Origin: CAVSUZ01 sp963791885
GTDB lineage: Bacteria; Pseudomonadota; Alphaproteobacteria; Acetobacterales; Acetobacteraceae
DNA length: 64,000 bases
Assembly: GCA_963791885.1 (NCBI GenBank)
Contig: CAWBUL010000004.1
Span: forward strand, 1,054,001 to 1,118,000
Direction: 5' to 3'
Positions 8,582 through 18,723 of the stretch are shown here, in pieces. Every line of letters begins with the position of its first letter. The stretch's first letter is position 1. The notes beneath the pieces were generated by a model. The model was not told where the DNA came from. It searched no databases and was given only the letters and a program-made list of their open reading frames with translations. The position numbers and the translations under genes are program-made.

Positions 8582-11500
8582 TCAGGAGAAAGCGATTGCT
8601 GAAGCGCTTTGCTCCGGTCGCTTGGTCATCAGTTCAAGGACGTCTTTGAAGCCGGTTACCATACGGCCGATGTCCCCAGCGGTAAAGAGATTCGTTTTGT
8701 AGACGCACGATACCCGGAGTCCCTGCGCACTCTCCCGCAGCATCAGGCCGAGATCGAACCGTCCCGGCGCCATCAGCGGCCCAGTCACATTTGGATTGGC
8801 TTCTTCGAATATCAGGCTGTGGCCGGGCCGGTTTATCGGCCACGATGCTGTCTGATGAAACGCGATCAGATATCGAGCAAGCCCAGCGGCCTTCGCTCCC
8901 GTCTCCTGCTCAAGCAGATCGGCGAGCGTTTCAAACGGGAATTCCTGATGATCGAATGCCTCCAGGACAGTCGCGCGGACACGATGAAGGATTTCTCCCA
9001 AAGACGCGTCATGATCGAGATTAGTCCGCAGGATCAGAAGGTTTGCCAAATTCCCGATCAGCCGGGGCGCGCCAGGACGGATTCGATTGGCGACCAGTGT
9101 GGCCACCCGGATGTCTTCCTGCCCATCGTGATGCCGCAGCAGAATTCTTGAACGCCGCGACCAAGCACATGTAGGTCGTGCATCCCTCGCGCAGTGCGAG
9201 CATTCTGACGGCTTCGGACAAAGTGACGGGAATTGTGATCTCCCGCCGCTCGGTCCGCACAAGATCGGCTGCGTCCTTCGCTGCCGACGGGGCATGTGTC
9301 TGCACAGGCGCAGCTGCAAGAAGTCGCTGGCGCCAGTATGCCAACTGCCTCAGCAGATCAGGCTGTGAGCGCCAGTTTCTCTGCCATGCGGCGAAATCGG
9401 CGAATTGCAGCGACATCTGCGCCAGGCTTGGCTGAACACCCTTGCTCCAGGAATTGTAGGCTATCGACAGGTCCTCGATGAACACGCCAAGCGACCACCA
9501 ATCCATGATGATCCCATGCGCTGTCAGCAGAAGCAGCGGCTCTTGCTCACCAAGACACAGCAAGCGCATCCGAAACAGCGGTACTCGCGCCAGATCGAAT
9601 GGACGAAGCGCTTCCTCTTGGATCGCGTGAAGGGCACGTTTCTCCCGCTCGCCAGCGGACAACGTGGAATAATCATCCACCGAGAGCTTCACCGCCGGGT
9701 CGGCAGCGATGAGCTGCACGCAACCGGACTCGTCTGCAACGAAGGCGGTCCGCAAGATCTCGTGTCGCGCGACGACGGTATGGATGCTGCGTTCCAGCAG
9801 CTCCGGATCCACGGCGGGATCGAGGATCCGGAGCGGGCAGAACACGTTCAGAAAAGGTCGCGGGCCGAGCCGTTGCTGGAACCGCCATAACTGCTCTTGC
9901 GCCCCGGAAGCGGGAATCCGCTCCTGCCGGGATACATGAGGGATGGGCAGGTATGCTTCGCTGATCAGCTTCAGGCTCTGGAGATGATGCGCCGTTTCTC
10001 TGACGGTGGGAGCCTCGAAGAAACGCGAAAAGTCCACTCTCAAATTGGTCTTGGCAGAGATGGAGGCGCCGAGTTCCGCCAGAGTGAGGGAGTTGCCACC
10101 CAGCGCAAAGAAATCGTCGTCGATGCCGACATGCTCCATGCCAAGAATATCTGCCCAACTGTCCGCAAGAACCTTCTCCAGTTCGGTCCGTGGCGATATG
10201 AATGTCTGGCGTCTGAGCGACGGATCAGCCAGCCCGAGTTGCGCGGCCAGATCGACGCGGCGGACTTTGCCGGTCGGCCCGCGCGGCAGTTTGTCGACAA
10301 TAACGACCTGGCTCGGCACTTTGAATCCGCTCAGCCTGTCTCTCACAAACTCGCGGAGTTCGTGCGGTGTCGCGGTGGCTCGCAGTACCACGGCCGCACC
10401 GACCTCTTCGCCCAGCGTCGGATGAGGGACGGCAAAACTGATCGCCTCTGCCACCGACGGATGCTCCAGCAACGCATCATCGACCTCCCACGGCGTGATC
10501 TTCTCACCGCCGCGGTTGATGATTTCCTTGCTGCGTCCGGTGAGGAACAGGTACCCGTCCTCATCGAAGTATCCCATATCGCCGGTTTTGAACCACTCGC
10601 CAGCGAAGGCTGCCGCGACCGCGGCAGGATCACCGTCATACCCGTTGGTGACGCTCGGACCGGAGACCGCGATCTCGCCGATTTGCCCGGCCGGCATAAC
10701 AGTCAAGTTTTCGTCCATGACCGCGACCCGGAGATCCACCGGCCGACCCACCGAACCGGGCTTTCGATTGCCGGGAGGCAAGGGATTGCACGCGATCGGC
10801 GACGACGCCGTCTCCGTCATGCCGTAGAATTCGATGACGGGCGTTCGGAACGTCTGCTCCAGGCCTGCCAGGAGGCCCAATGGCAGAGGCGCCGACGCCG
10901 AGCGAACAAGCCGCAACGTGGTTGCCGGCAATGATCCGACATGCCGGCGCGCATGAGCGACGATCGCCTGGTGCATCGTCGGCACGGCCGAGTACCACGT
11001 GGGCGCATACTCATTGATCCATGCAAAGAAGTTCCCGACCTCGCAACCCGGCGTGCAGACGACGCTGGCGCCGGCGGCAAGCGACGACAGCACCGTGGCG
11101 ACCAGGCCGTGGCCGTGGAACAGCGGCAGGATGTTCAGACACCGATCATTCTCCGTCAGACTGAGAGATCGGATGTTGCTGCGAGCGGAGCTGCAAACGT
11201 TGGCATGCGTCTGCGGGACGATCTTCGCCCACGATGTCGTGCCGGACGTGAGAAGATTGAGCATCACGTCGCCGGGCTGTGCCGGTTCGTCGAGTGACGC
11301 GTCCGCCCTGCCATCCTCCAACGTGAACAGGCCGGCTTCGCGATCGCCCACCCTGGACAGCTCAATCACGCGAACACCGTGGGCGAGCGCGACGGCACGT
11401 GCCGGAAGATCAGCTCCGGCGGCGACGATCAGCGCGCGAGGATGCAGCTCGGCGAAATAGCGCTGGAGCTCGCGTGCGCCATAGGCCGGGTTCATCGGAA

Positions 11501-11768
11501 CGCATACCGCCCAGGCACTGACAGCGACCACACACACCGCCATGTCCGGACCATTCGGCAGCATCAGGACGACGCGGTTCTGTCGGCCAATACCCAGCAT
11601 CCGCAGGCGACGGCCGATCTCCTTCACATGCACATCGAGCCGCGCATAGCTCAGCGGCGCGCATCCAGGGGCCAGTATGGCCGGGGCCCGCGGACGAAGG
11701 CGGGCATGGTGTTCAATCAGCTGAGGAAAGCTGACGAGACCGGAGTCCTGAGCCGCTTCAACAGGCAT
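8582..11768 (-). pseudogene. NRPS-like protein: adenylation/acyl-ligase, carrier and condensation domains; one frameshift
   Basis: Across one frameshift this encodes about 1061 residues. Residues 1-520 are an AMP-binding ligase (LLTSGTTSWAKIVP, EFYGMTETASS, WFKTGDMGYFDEDGYLFLTGRSKEI, PRGPTGKVRR). Next comes a carrier domain with the phosphopantetheine site in FFALGGNSLTLAEL, then a condensation domain. The condensation His motif, normally HHxxxDG, reads AHGIIMDWWS, so the second His and the Gly are missing. Near 9143-9147 one extra A (AAGAATT instead of AAGATT) shifts frame; after it the C-domain continues as ILLRHHDGQEDIRVATLVANR to the stop at 8582. The ATG at 11768 begins five bases after the cyclase stop. 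No thioesterase or reductase follows, so the product is unknown. Confidence 0.8.
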
Positions 11769-11773
11769 GGCGC

Positions 11774-14700
11774 TCAGCCGAGCTGATCCAGGAGCGCTTT
11801 CGCTTTTTTGAGATCGCCGGTTTCGAACCCCTCGACAAACCACTCCACCACCGGAAACAGGATCTCATTCCCCTCCGACCGTCGCCCGCGCTTCCGCAGG
11901 AAGTCAGCCAGGCTCGCAGCGGCCCGCAGTTCCTGCGCTTTCGCCTGCCGAGCGCGTGCCTCTCGCAGAGCATTCTCGAATGCCGCCTCGGCTTCTTCAG
12001 CGCGCTTTAAGCGTGAAAGCGCGGTTCCTAGCAGGCGGTACAGCTCCGATTGGTACGCCATCTGTCCAGTCCTCTCGCCCGTATTCAGCCCATCCTGTGC
12101 TGCGGTGAGAGACGCCTCGTACTCGCCCGTGGCGATAAGAGCGGCCGCTAACTTCGACAACCCGAAGCACCTCTGTCGTGTCGCGCCGTTCCGGCCTGTA
12201 AGTCCCTGCTGCAAACAGCTGACAGCCTCATCCAGCGATCCAAGATCGGTCAGCGCAGCGCCGCGAACAAGCTGAGGTTCCAGCACGAAGCCCAGTCGCT
12301 CTTCTGTGGCCAGTTTCTCTGCCGCTTCGAGCTGTTGAAGGGCGGACTGTGGCTCCCCGCGGTCGAGGTGAAGCAGGGCGTGATATTGCAGGGCGCAGGC
12401 GCAACTGAAAGGATGTGCGCTGCGTCGGGCGAGGTCTACGCCTTCCTCACAAAGCCGCAACGCCGTGTCCGGAAAGCCGAGCTGCCATTCGGCCTGAGCG
12501 CCAAGATAGTAGGCGCATGATCCCGGATCATGACCACCGTAGAGCTGATGCTGAAGCCGGTGCCGCTCGGGATCGAATAGCCGCCGCCCATGGGCGGCAT
12601 GCTCGCGTGCCGTAAGCGGCTCGCCCGAGTAGAGGCTGGTCGCCCAGGCGCTGTGATGCGCCTGCAGCTGCAAGGCGTCATCCGCCGCATCGGCCGCGAG
12701 CTCCTGCAACCGGCCCGATAGCCGACGGCAATTCGCGATCACGCCGGCGCCGTTGGCCGACTGCCACAGACCATTGACTGCGGTGAACAGTTCTCCGATG
12801 TCGCCGTTCGTCGCCGCGAGTTCGTAGGCGCGCGTGTACGCCTCCGCTGCTTCAGCTGCGGCGAAGCCCTTCGCCGCGAACAACGCCGGGCCCCGATTCA
12901 GCTGTAGTGCCAGCTCCTGCCGTTCCCGCTCCGTCCCTTCCGGTATCGCCTTCACCACTTCCAGCCCGCGATCGAAATGGCGGATCGCTTCGATGTAGGC
13001 CGAACGTCCGGTGGCATGCTGACCTGCCTTCAGCCACTGCGCGACGGCGGGCACTCCTTCGCCCGCCTCTGTGAGGTGATAGGCCAGTATTTCCGGCTGG
13101 CGGGTCACTATGTCCTTGAAGTACTCATCCATGACCGCGGCAACGCGCGCATGCAATTGCTGGCGGCGCGATCGCAGCAGGGTGCTGTAGGCAGCGTCCT
13201 GAACCAACGCGTGCTTGAAGACATAGTTCGATTGCGGCACCTCGCCCCGGCAGAACAGGAGTCCGGCATCCACGAGGCGGCGGAGGCCAAGCTGCAGTTC
13301 AGCCGCGGACTGTTCGCCCGTCCGGTCGATCAACTCGTAACTGAACTCGCGTCCGAGCACGCCGCCGAGCTGCGCGACCTCCCGGGCCCGAGAACCCAGC
13401 CGATCGAAGCGTGCGATCAGCGACGCCTGAAGGCTGGCGGGCACGGATGCCCGTCCGGACGCACTCGCGGGAAAAACGGAGGAGGGGAGGGTCTTGTGAC
13501 CATCCGTCTCCAGCACCGTCTTGGTCAGTTCCTCCACGAACAGAGGTACACCGTCGGCGCGTGCAATGATCTCGTCGGCGATCTCCGGGCCAAGCTCCCG
13601 TCCCGCCAATTGCCGGACCAGCGTCTTGGCATTGCGATCGTCGAGCCGATTGAGCGCCAATCGCGCGATATGCGGCTGATCACCCCAGTCATGCTCGAAT
13701 TCCGGCCGGAAGGTGATGATGAGCATCACCGGCAAGCGCGCGACACGCTCCATCAGGAACTTGAGCAGATCGAGCGACGTCGGATCGGTCCAGTGCGCAT
13801 CCTCGAAGATCATCAGGATGGACTGGGTCCGTGCCCTGGCTTCCAACTGATGGATCAGCGCGCCAAACAGCTTCTCCCGCTTGCGTTGCGTACTCAACTG
13901 CAAGTCCGGCACCGAGTTGGGCAGGGACAGCAGTTCGGCCAATAACGCGATCTCGTCTTCTCCGTGCGCCGCACCGAATACTGTGCTGCGCAGCTTCTCC
14001 AGTTTCTGCTCGGTCGTGTCGTCACGCGTCCAGCCCAGGGCGCGTTCAAGCCGGTTGATGAAGGGGCGGAAGGCGCTATCCCTGTCGTAGGGAGAGCAGA
14101 AGAACCGCAGCGTCAGGTGCGGTTCGTCCTTCAGTTGCTGGCGCAGTGTGGCCACCAGGCGGGACTTGCCGATTCCGGCTTCGCCGGACAGCAGGACCAC
14201 CTGGCCTTCGCGGCCCCGCGCCTGTGCCCAGCGGCTGAAGAGCAGCCTGAGTTCGTCATCGCGTCCGACGAGCGAGATTGAGCTATCGCGGCGCAGAGCT
14301 TCGAAACGGCTCTCGATCGCGCTCGGGCGCGTCACCTCCCAGGCGATGACGGGTTCACTCAGGCCTTTGAGGGCAAGCGGACCGATCTGCCGATACTCAA
14401 AAAGGTCACCCACAAGCCGGTGGGTGCTGGGCGCGATGACGACGGTATTCGGAGCAGCCTGGGCCTGCAGGCGGGCCGCGAGGTTCGGTGTCTCACCAAT
14501 GGCGGTCTGCTGCCAGGCCTCTCCTTCTCCGATCTGCTCGCCGACCACGACGAGCCCGGTGGCGATGCCGATCCGGACTCGGACGCTTTCAAGCGGAGCC
14601 GTCTCGCCGCCGAATTCGGCAATAATCGACAGCGCCGCGCGCACCGCTCTCTCGGCGTCGTCTTCGTGCGCGTGAGGATAACCGAAATAGGTTAATACGC

Positions 14701-15073
14701 CGTCGCCGACATAGCGCGCGATGAAGCCATCGAAGCGCTCTATCGTGGACGCGACGCGCGACTGGTAATCGCGAATGACCGCGCTGAGGTCCTCGGGGTC
14801 CATCGTCGTGGACAGCCACGTCGAATCGGTCATATCGCAGAACATCACGGTGACCTGACGGCGCTCCGCGTCGAATACAGCTGGTTCGCTGAACCCGCGT
14901 AGCTTCGCGATGGCACCGAGCAGGCGCCGGCGATCGCCAACCGCAAGGACGCCGATGTCCCTGAGATCCTGCGCCGACAGATGCGGCAGAAGGTCGAACG
15001 TCACGGCATTGTCTGCGAATGCCGTCTCGTACCGTTCAAGGCCGAGTTGTCTCAGCCAGTCCGCGACCGTCAT
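11774..15073 (-). CDS. SAM domain, class III nucleotidyl cyclase, AAA-type ATPase and TPR protein
   Basis: A 1099-residue signalling protein. Residues 1-60 form a SAM-like domain (WLRQLGLERYETAFADN). Residues 70-240 form a class III adenylate/guanylate cyclase domain, with the metal-binding Asp in VMFCDMTDSTWLS and the RYVGDGVLTYFG loop. From about 270 an AAA_16-type ATPase follows, with Walker A SGEAGIGKSR and Walker B ILMIFEDAHWTD. The C-terminal 450 residues are TPR-like helical repeats (for example LYRLLGTALSRLKRAEEAEAAFENAL). Such proteins are known in many Proteobacteria but their inputs are mostly unknown. Here it lies directly upstream of, and probably co-transcribed with, the carrier-protein gene at 8582-11768. 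Confidence 0.9.
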   Translation of the reverse strand: MTVADWLRQLGLERYETAFADNAVTFDLLPHLSAQDLRDIGVLAVGDRRRLLGAIAKLRGFSEPAVFDAERRQVTVMFCDMTDSTWLSTTMDPEDLSAVIRDYQSRVASTIERFDGFIARYVGDGVLTYFGYPHAHEDDAERAVRAALSIIAEFGGETAPLESVRVRIGIATGLVVVGEQIGEGEAWQQTAIGETPNLAARLQAQAAPNTVVIAPSTHRLVGDLFEYRQIGPLALKGLSEPVIAWEVTRPSAIESRFEALRRDSSISLVGRDDELRLLFSRWAQARGREGQVVLLSGEAGIGKSRLVATLRQQLKDEPHLTLRFFCSPYDRDSAFRPFINRLERALGWTRDDTTEQKLEKLRSTVFGAAHGEDEIALLAELLSLPNSVPDLQLSTQRKREKLFGALIHQLEARARTQSILMIFEDAHWTDPTSLDLLKFLMERVARLPVMLIITFRPEFEHDWGDQPHIARLALNRLDDRNAKTLVRQLAGRELGPEIADEIIARADGVPLFVEELTKTVLETDGHKTLPSSVFPASASGRASVPASLQASLIARFDRLGSRAREVAQLGGVLGREFSYELIDRTGEQSAAELQLGLRRLVDAGLLFCRGEVPQSNYVFKHALVQDAAYSTLLRSRRQQLHARVAAVMDEYFKDIVTRQPEILAYHLTEAGEGVPAVAQWLKAGQHATGRSAYIEAIRHFDRGLEVVKAIPEGTERERQELALQLNRGPALFAAKGFAAAEAAEAYTRAYELAATNGDIGELFTAVNGLWQSANGAGVIANCRRLSGRLQELAADAADDALQLQAHHSAWATSLYSGEPLTAREHAAHGRRLFDPERHRLQHQLYGGHDPGSCAYYLGAQAEWQLGFPDTALRLCEEGVDLARRSAHPFSCACALQYHALLHLDRGEPQSALQQLEAAEKLATEERLGFVLEPQLVRGAALTDLGSLDEAVSCLQQGLTGRNGATRQRCFGLSKLAAALIATGEYEASLTAAQDGLNTGERTGQMAYQSELYRLLGTALSRLKRAEEAEAAFENALREARARQAKAQELRAAASLADFLRKRGRRSEGNEILFPVVEWFVEGFETGDLKKAKALLDQLG

Positions 15074-15142
15074 TGCTCCCCCGGTTGATGGCCGCCAGCG
15101 TCGATCATCACTGATGGCGTTCAGACTGTCCAGGATCAGAGA

Positions 15143-16018
15143 TTAGAAGAGCAGCTCCGCGGCGCAGCCGGCCAGACGATCCAGTAAGGTCGTGATGTCA
15201 CGCTGCACCGACGCGAAGCGTGGCAGACGCTCGATCTTTGCCTCGTTCATGTACAGCCCACGGGCGATTTCGAGCTGGACCACATGCACGCCTTCCCGCG
15301 GGCGGCCGTAGTTTCGCGTGATATAACCTCCGGCATAAGGATCGTTGCGCCGGACCGTGTAGCCCAGTTCCGCCAGGACCTGCTCGATGCAGCGGGTGAT
15401 GCGTGGGGCACAGGCGGTGCCGTGGGCATCGCCGAGTACCATGTCCGCGCCGCGCCTGGGGCCTGCGCCGGGTCCAGTCTGCGCCGGCATCGAATGGCAG
15501 TCGAGAAGCAGGCACGCGCCGAACAAGGCTCGGGTGCCGCCGATCAGTGCTGCCAGAGTGTCATGATAGGGTTCCCAGTAGGTCTCGACCCGGCGCTGTG
15601 CCTCTTTGAAGCGGAGCTTGCCGGCGTAGATGGCCTCACCGGAGGCGACAACTCGTGGGATCGTGCCGAGGCCTGCGCCGACACGGGCGCTGGTGGTGTT
15701 GACCCAGGGGGGCAGTGCCTCCTCGAACATCGTTGGATCGAGTTCCCACTTCTCCCTGTTCGGATCGCAGAAGGCGCGGGGGAAGCTGGCGGTGAGCAGG
15801 GGGGCGCCCAGGCCCGGAGCGGCGGCGAAGAGCTCATCGACGAAGCTATCCTCACTGCGGCGGAGGCTGAGCGGATCCAGCCTGGCCGTGGAGATGAAAT
15901 CCGCCGGATAATCACGGCCGGAGTGCGGGGAGGCGACGATCAGCGGAACGGTCTGGCGCAGCGGGTGGTGAACCGAAACGGGGCTAAGCTCGGGCTGCGT
16001 GGTGACCGGAACGTCCAT
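15143..16018 (-). CDS. N-formylglutamate amidohydrolase family protein
   Basis: A 291-residue enzyme of the FGase/HutG family, which hydrolyses N-formylglutamate to glutamate and formate or related N-acyl amino acids, using a metal centre. Family motifs seen are IVASPHSGRDYPADF, SFVDELF, DPNREKWELDP and LLLDCHSMP. The start MDVPVTTQ at 16018 leaves a 49-base gap after the permease stop; an in-frame ATG at 16078 would overlap that permease by 11 bases and is also possible. It follows an ABC transporter on the same strand, so the transported compound may be its substrate; this is inference. Confidence 0.85.
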   Translation of the reverse strand: MDVPVTTQPELSPVSVHHPLRQTVPLIVASPHSGRDYPADFISTARLDPLSLRRSEDSFVDELFAAAPGLGAPLLTASFPRAFCDPNREKWELDPTMFEEALPPWVNTTSARVGAGLGTIPRVVASGEAIYAGKLRFKEAQRRVETYWEPYHDTLAALIGGTRALFGACLLLDCHSMPAQTGPGAGPRRGADMVLGDAHGTACAPRITRCIEQVLAELGYTVRRNDPYAGGYITRNYGRPREGVHVVQLEIARGLYMNEAKIERLPRFASVQRDITTLLDRLAGCAAELLF

Positions 16019-16067
16019 GCCGCTATTGAAGCGGGCAGTGACGCCAATGTCACGAGGCTGATTGCGA

Positions 16068-16808
16068 TCAGCGGGCACGATTGTCTCGCCAAGCCAATAG
16101 TCGGCGCTCGACGAGCAGGACGGCGTAGTACATGAGCATTGCGAGCACGGCCATGACGAGCAGCGCCGTGACCGCTCCGGTCATGTCGATGACGTTGAGC
16201 GCGTTGGTGATGTACCAACCGAGGCCGGCGCTGGCACCGACAAGCTCACCGACCACGGCGCCGGTCAAAGCCAGGCCAATGCCGATCTTGGTGGCCGCAA
16301 GCAGCCACGGCATCAAGGACGGGATGATCAAGTGGCGCAGCATGTCCCAGCGGCCGGCGCGCATGCTGCGCAGCGCGTCGATGAGATCGGGGTCGATGCT
16401 GTCGATCCCCTCGCGCGTGTTGAACAGCACCACCACGAACACGATCGACACGGCGAGCAGCACCTTGGACAGGATGCCGATGCCGAACCACACGACGAAG
16501 AACGGGCCGAGCGCCACTCGCGGCAGGCCGTTCATGCCGATCACGTAGGGATCGAGCATCGCCGCGGCAAAGCGGGAGCGCGCCATCAGTATGCCGCCGA
16601 CGATGCCGATGAGCAGGCCAAGGGCGAGACCGCCGAAGGTTTCCTCCAGCGTCGGGACGAGATTGCTCCACAGGTCGCCATTGGCCGCGAGCGTCCAGAG
16701 GCGCTGCAGCACCAGGCTGGGCGTGCTGGTGAGGGACCGCGTGCCCAAGATCTGCCAGGCGACGAGCAGGGCGATCGCGAGCGCGACGGAGGCGAGGCGT
16801 GGCTTCAC
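16068..16808 (-). CDS. ABC transporter permease (SsuC/TauC-like)
   Basis: Inner-membrane permease of 246 residues with about six hydrophobic segments and the binding-protein-dependent transport signature around ALRSMRAGRWDMLRHLIIPS. The start is a GTG at 16808 overlapping the ATPase stop (GTGA); a longer ORF from 16859 was rejected because its first residues read ATPase sequence in another frame. Members import sulfonates, nitrate, pyrimidine precursors or similar small molecules with an NMT1-type binding protein, as found here at 17580-18542. Confidence 0.9.
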   Translation of the reverse strand: MKPRLASVALAIALLVAWQILGTRSLTSTPSLVLQRLWTLAANGDLWSNLVPTLEETFGGLALGLLIGIVGGILMARSRFAAAMLDPYVIGMNGLPRVALGPFFVVWFGIGILSKVLLAVSIVFVVVLFNTREGIDSIDPDLIDALRSMRAGRWDMLRHLIIPSLMPWLLAATKIGIGLALTGAVVGELVGASAGLGWYITNALNVIDMTGAVTALLVMAVLAMLMYYAVLLVERRLLAWRDNRAR

Positions 16809-17596
16809 AGTGCGGGTTCCGGAAGCGCCGCGGCGTGGCTGAAGCCGAGGGCATCCCACACGCGCTGCTGTAGCTCGGCGAAGCCGGGAACGAACCGGCT
16901 TGCGTGGTAGTCGCGCGGGCGGGGCAGAGGGACTGCGATCTCCGCTGCGATACGGCCGGGACCGCGCGAAAGTACGAGAACGCGGTCGGCGAGGGCCACG
17001 GCTTCCTCGATGTCGTGCGTCACGAAGACCACCGTCTGGCCCGACCGTTCGAGCAGACGGAGGAAGAAGTTGCCGACCTGGATGCGCGTCTGGGCGTCGA
17101 GGGCGCTGAAGGACTCATCCATCAGGAAGATGGCGGGGTCGTAGGCGAGGGCGCGGGCCAGCGCAACGCGCTTGCGCATGCCGCCCGAGAGTTGGGCGGG
17201 GAAGCGCTCGGCTGCGTCGGCTAAGCCGACTTCCGCAAGCAGGTCGCGGGCGCGCGAACGGGCGGGGGCTGTGGCGTGACCGGCGAGACGCAGGGCGAGT
17301 TCAATGTTCGCCTGCGCGGTCTTCCAGGGCAGCAGCGCGTCGCTTTGGAAGACGAAGCCGACGCGGGTTTGCGGACCGGCACTGAAGGCGACGCCACCGG
17401 AGGCGGGCGGCACCAGGCCGGCGACGGCGCGGAGCAGGGAGGACTTGCCGCAGCCGGAGGGGCCGACGATGGCGAGGAACTCGCCCGGGGTGACGGTGAA
17501 GGAGACGTCCTCTACCGCCAGGACGTTGTTGGGGTAGCGGACGCTGACGTGTTCGACCGTCACCCCGGACGGTGTGGCGTCACGGCTTGGGGGCAT
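16805..17596 (-). CDS. ABC transporter ATP-binding protein (SsuB/TauB-like)
   Basis: ATPase of 263 residues with Walker A GPSGCGKSS, Q-loop FQSDALLPW, signature QLSGGMRKR, Walker B AIFLMDESFSALD and switch region VTHDIEEAVALADRVLVLS. The LLPW after the Q-loop and the ADRVLVLSRGPG tail are typical of the taurine/nitrate/aliphatic-sulfonate subgroup. The start overlaps the end of the binding-protein gene by 17 bases and its stop overlaps the permease start, so all three are one transcript. Confidence 0.93.
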   Translation of the reverse strand: MPPSRDATPSGVTVEHVSVRYPNNVLAVEDVSFTVTPGEFLAIVGPSGCGKSSLLRAVAGLVPPASGGVAFSAGPQTRVGFVFQSDALLPWKTAQANIELALRLAGHATAPARSRARDLLAEVGLADAAERFPAQLSGGMRKRVALARALAYDPAIFLMDESFSALDAQTRIQVGNFFLRLLERSGQTVVFVTHDIEEAVALADRVLVLSRGPGRIAAEIAVPLPRPRDYHASRFVPGFAELQQRVWDALGFSHAAALPEPAL

Positions 17597-18542
17597 CTTG
17601 GGTGAGGGAGGCGTAGCTCGGGAAGTTGTCGGTCGGGAAGTCGCCGGAGTTCAGCAATACGTCCTTGGTGGCGTCATAGAGGCTCTGGGGGAGGTCCGTC
17701 TCTTTCCATTCGCTCTTCATGTAGAAGTCGAGTTCGGACTTCACGACGGCCTCGGTCGTGCCCTGGCCCCAGTATTTCATCGCGGTCTTCAGCGTGTAGT
17801 CCGGATCGGCGTACATCTTCTGCACGGCCTGATTGTACGCCTGCATGAAGAGGCGGTACGGGGTCGGGTTCTGCTTCACTTGGTTGCTGCGCGCGGCGAA
17901 GACGTTGGACGCGTAGTGGTAGTTTCGGAAGTCGAAGGTGATCTGCACGGCGCCGCTGCTTAATCCGTCATCGAGTGCCGGGCTGAAGACTGTGCCGGCG
18001 GCGACGCTTCCTCTGATCACGCCTTGCAAGATCGTGGGCGGGGAGCCGAGGGCGACCATGCGGATGTCGCTGAACGGCATATGCGCCTTGGTCTTGAGCG
18101 CCCATTTCAACACGACCTCACTCGCGGCACCGGCGCCGGTGATAGCGACGCTCTGACCCTTGAGTGACTCCAGCGAGTGGTAGGGCGAGCCCGCTTTCGA
18201 CACGAGGGCGTAGAGCATGTTGGTCATATTGGTGCCGAGGATGGTGATCCCTCCCGGCACCGCGTTGGCCTGACCCAGACGCAGGGGCGTATCCGCTCCA
18301 ACCAAGGCGATGTCACCGGTGCCGCCCTGAAACTCGGTGGCGAGGGCGCCTCCGCCGTTGATGGTGATGACCTTGACGTTGAGGTGGAGCGCCGGGGCGA
18401 AGTCCGCGATGGCGTTGCGCATCGGCAGATCGAAGAAGCCCGGTGTGGATTCGACGACGGTGAGTGTCTGCTGGGCGTGCGCGGGGCCGGTGGTCAGCAG
18501 TGCCAGCGCGCCGAGCAGCAGGGCGAAGCGGTGTTGCGTCAT
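17580..18542 (-). CDS. NMT1/TauA-type ABC transporter substrate-binding protein
   Basis: Periplasmic binding protein of 320 residues. It has a cleavable Sec signal (LLLGALALLTTGPAHA-QQ) followed by the NMT1/SsuA fold: an N-terminal lobe with EFQGGTGDIALVGADTPLRLGQ and a second lobe with SLKGQSVAITGAGAASEVVLKWAL. It begins a three-gene transporter operon that ends with the N-formylglutamate amidohydrolase-like gene at 15143. The ligand is not deducible; sulfonates, riboflavin/thiamine precursors and aromatic acids are all known in the family. Confidence 0.9.
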   Translation of the reverse strand: MTQHRFALLLGALALLTTGPAHAQQTLTVVESTPGFFDLPMRNAIADFAPALHLNVKVITINGGGALATEFQGGTGDIALVGADTPLRLGQANAVPGGITILGTNMTNMLYALVSKAGSPYHSLESLKGQSVAITGAGAASEVVLKWALKTKAHMPFSDIRMVALGSPPTILQGVIRGSVAAGTVFSPALDDGLSSGAVQITFDFRNYHYASNVFAARSNQVKQNPTPYRLFMQAYNQAVQKMYADPDYTLKTAMKYWGQGTTEAVVKSELDFYMKSEWKETDLPQSLYDATKDVLLNSGDFPTDNFPSYASLTQDAPKP

Positions 18543-18621
18543 GGTTTCCTCCCGGTGGGACGTTCGCGTGTCAGAGCTTGTCTGACAAGTGGCGATCAGG
18601 AGGTGGCGCGGAGTCTCGCGG

Positions 18622-18656
18622 GTGTCTCAGTTTTCGTTTAGCGAGATTCCGGGACT
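18622..18656 (+). repeat. Degenerate copy of the 46-bp TCAGTTTTCG repeat
   Basis: The sequence gtgtctcagttttcg is followed by tttagcgagattccggga. It matches the first part of the two copies at 21106-21151 and 21190-21235 with a few changes. It lies in the gap between the binding-protein gene and the histidine kinase gene. The match fades after about 35 bases. Confidence 0.6.
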
Positions 18657-18723
18657 GATTATAAGATGGATAGAAGGGTCGTTAGGTTAGCTAACTGATA
18701 TGTAGGGCCGCCATCTTCCCTTT

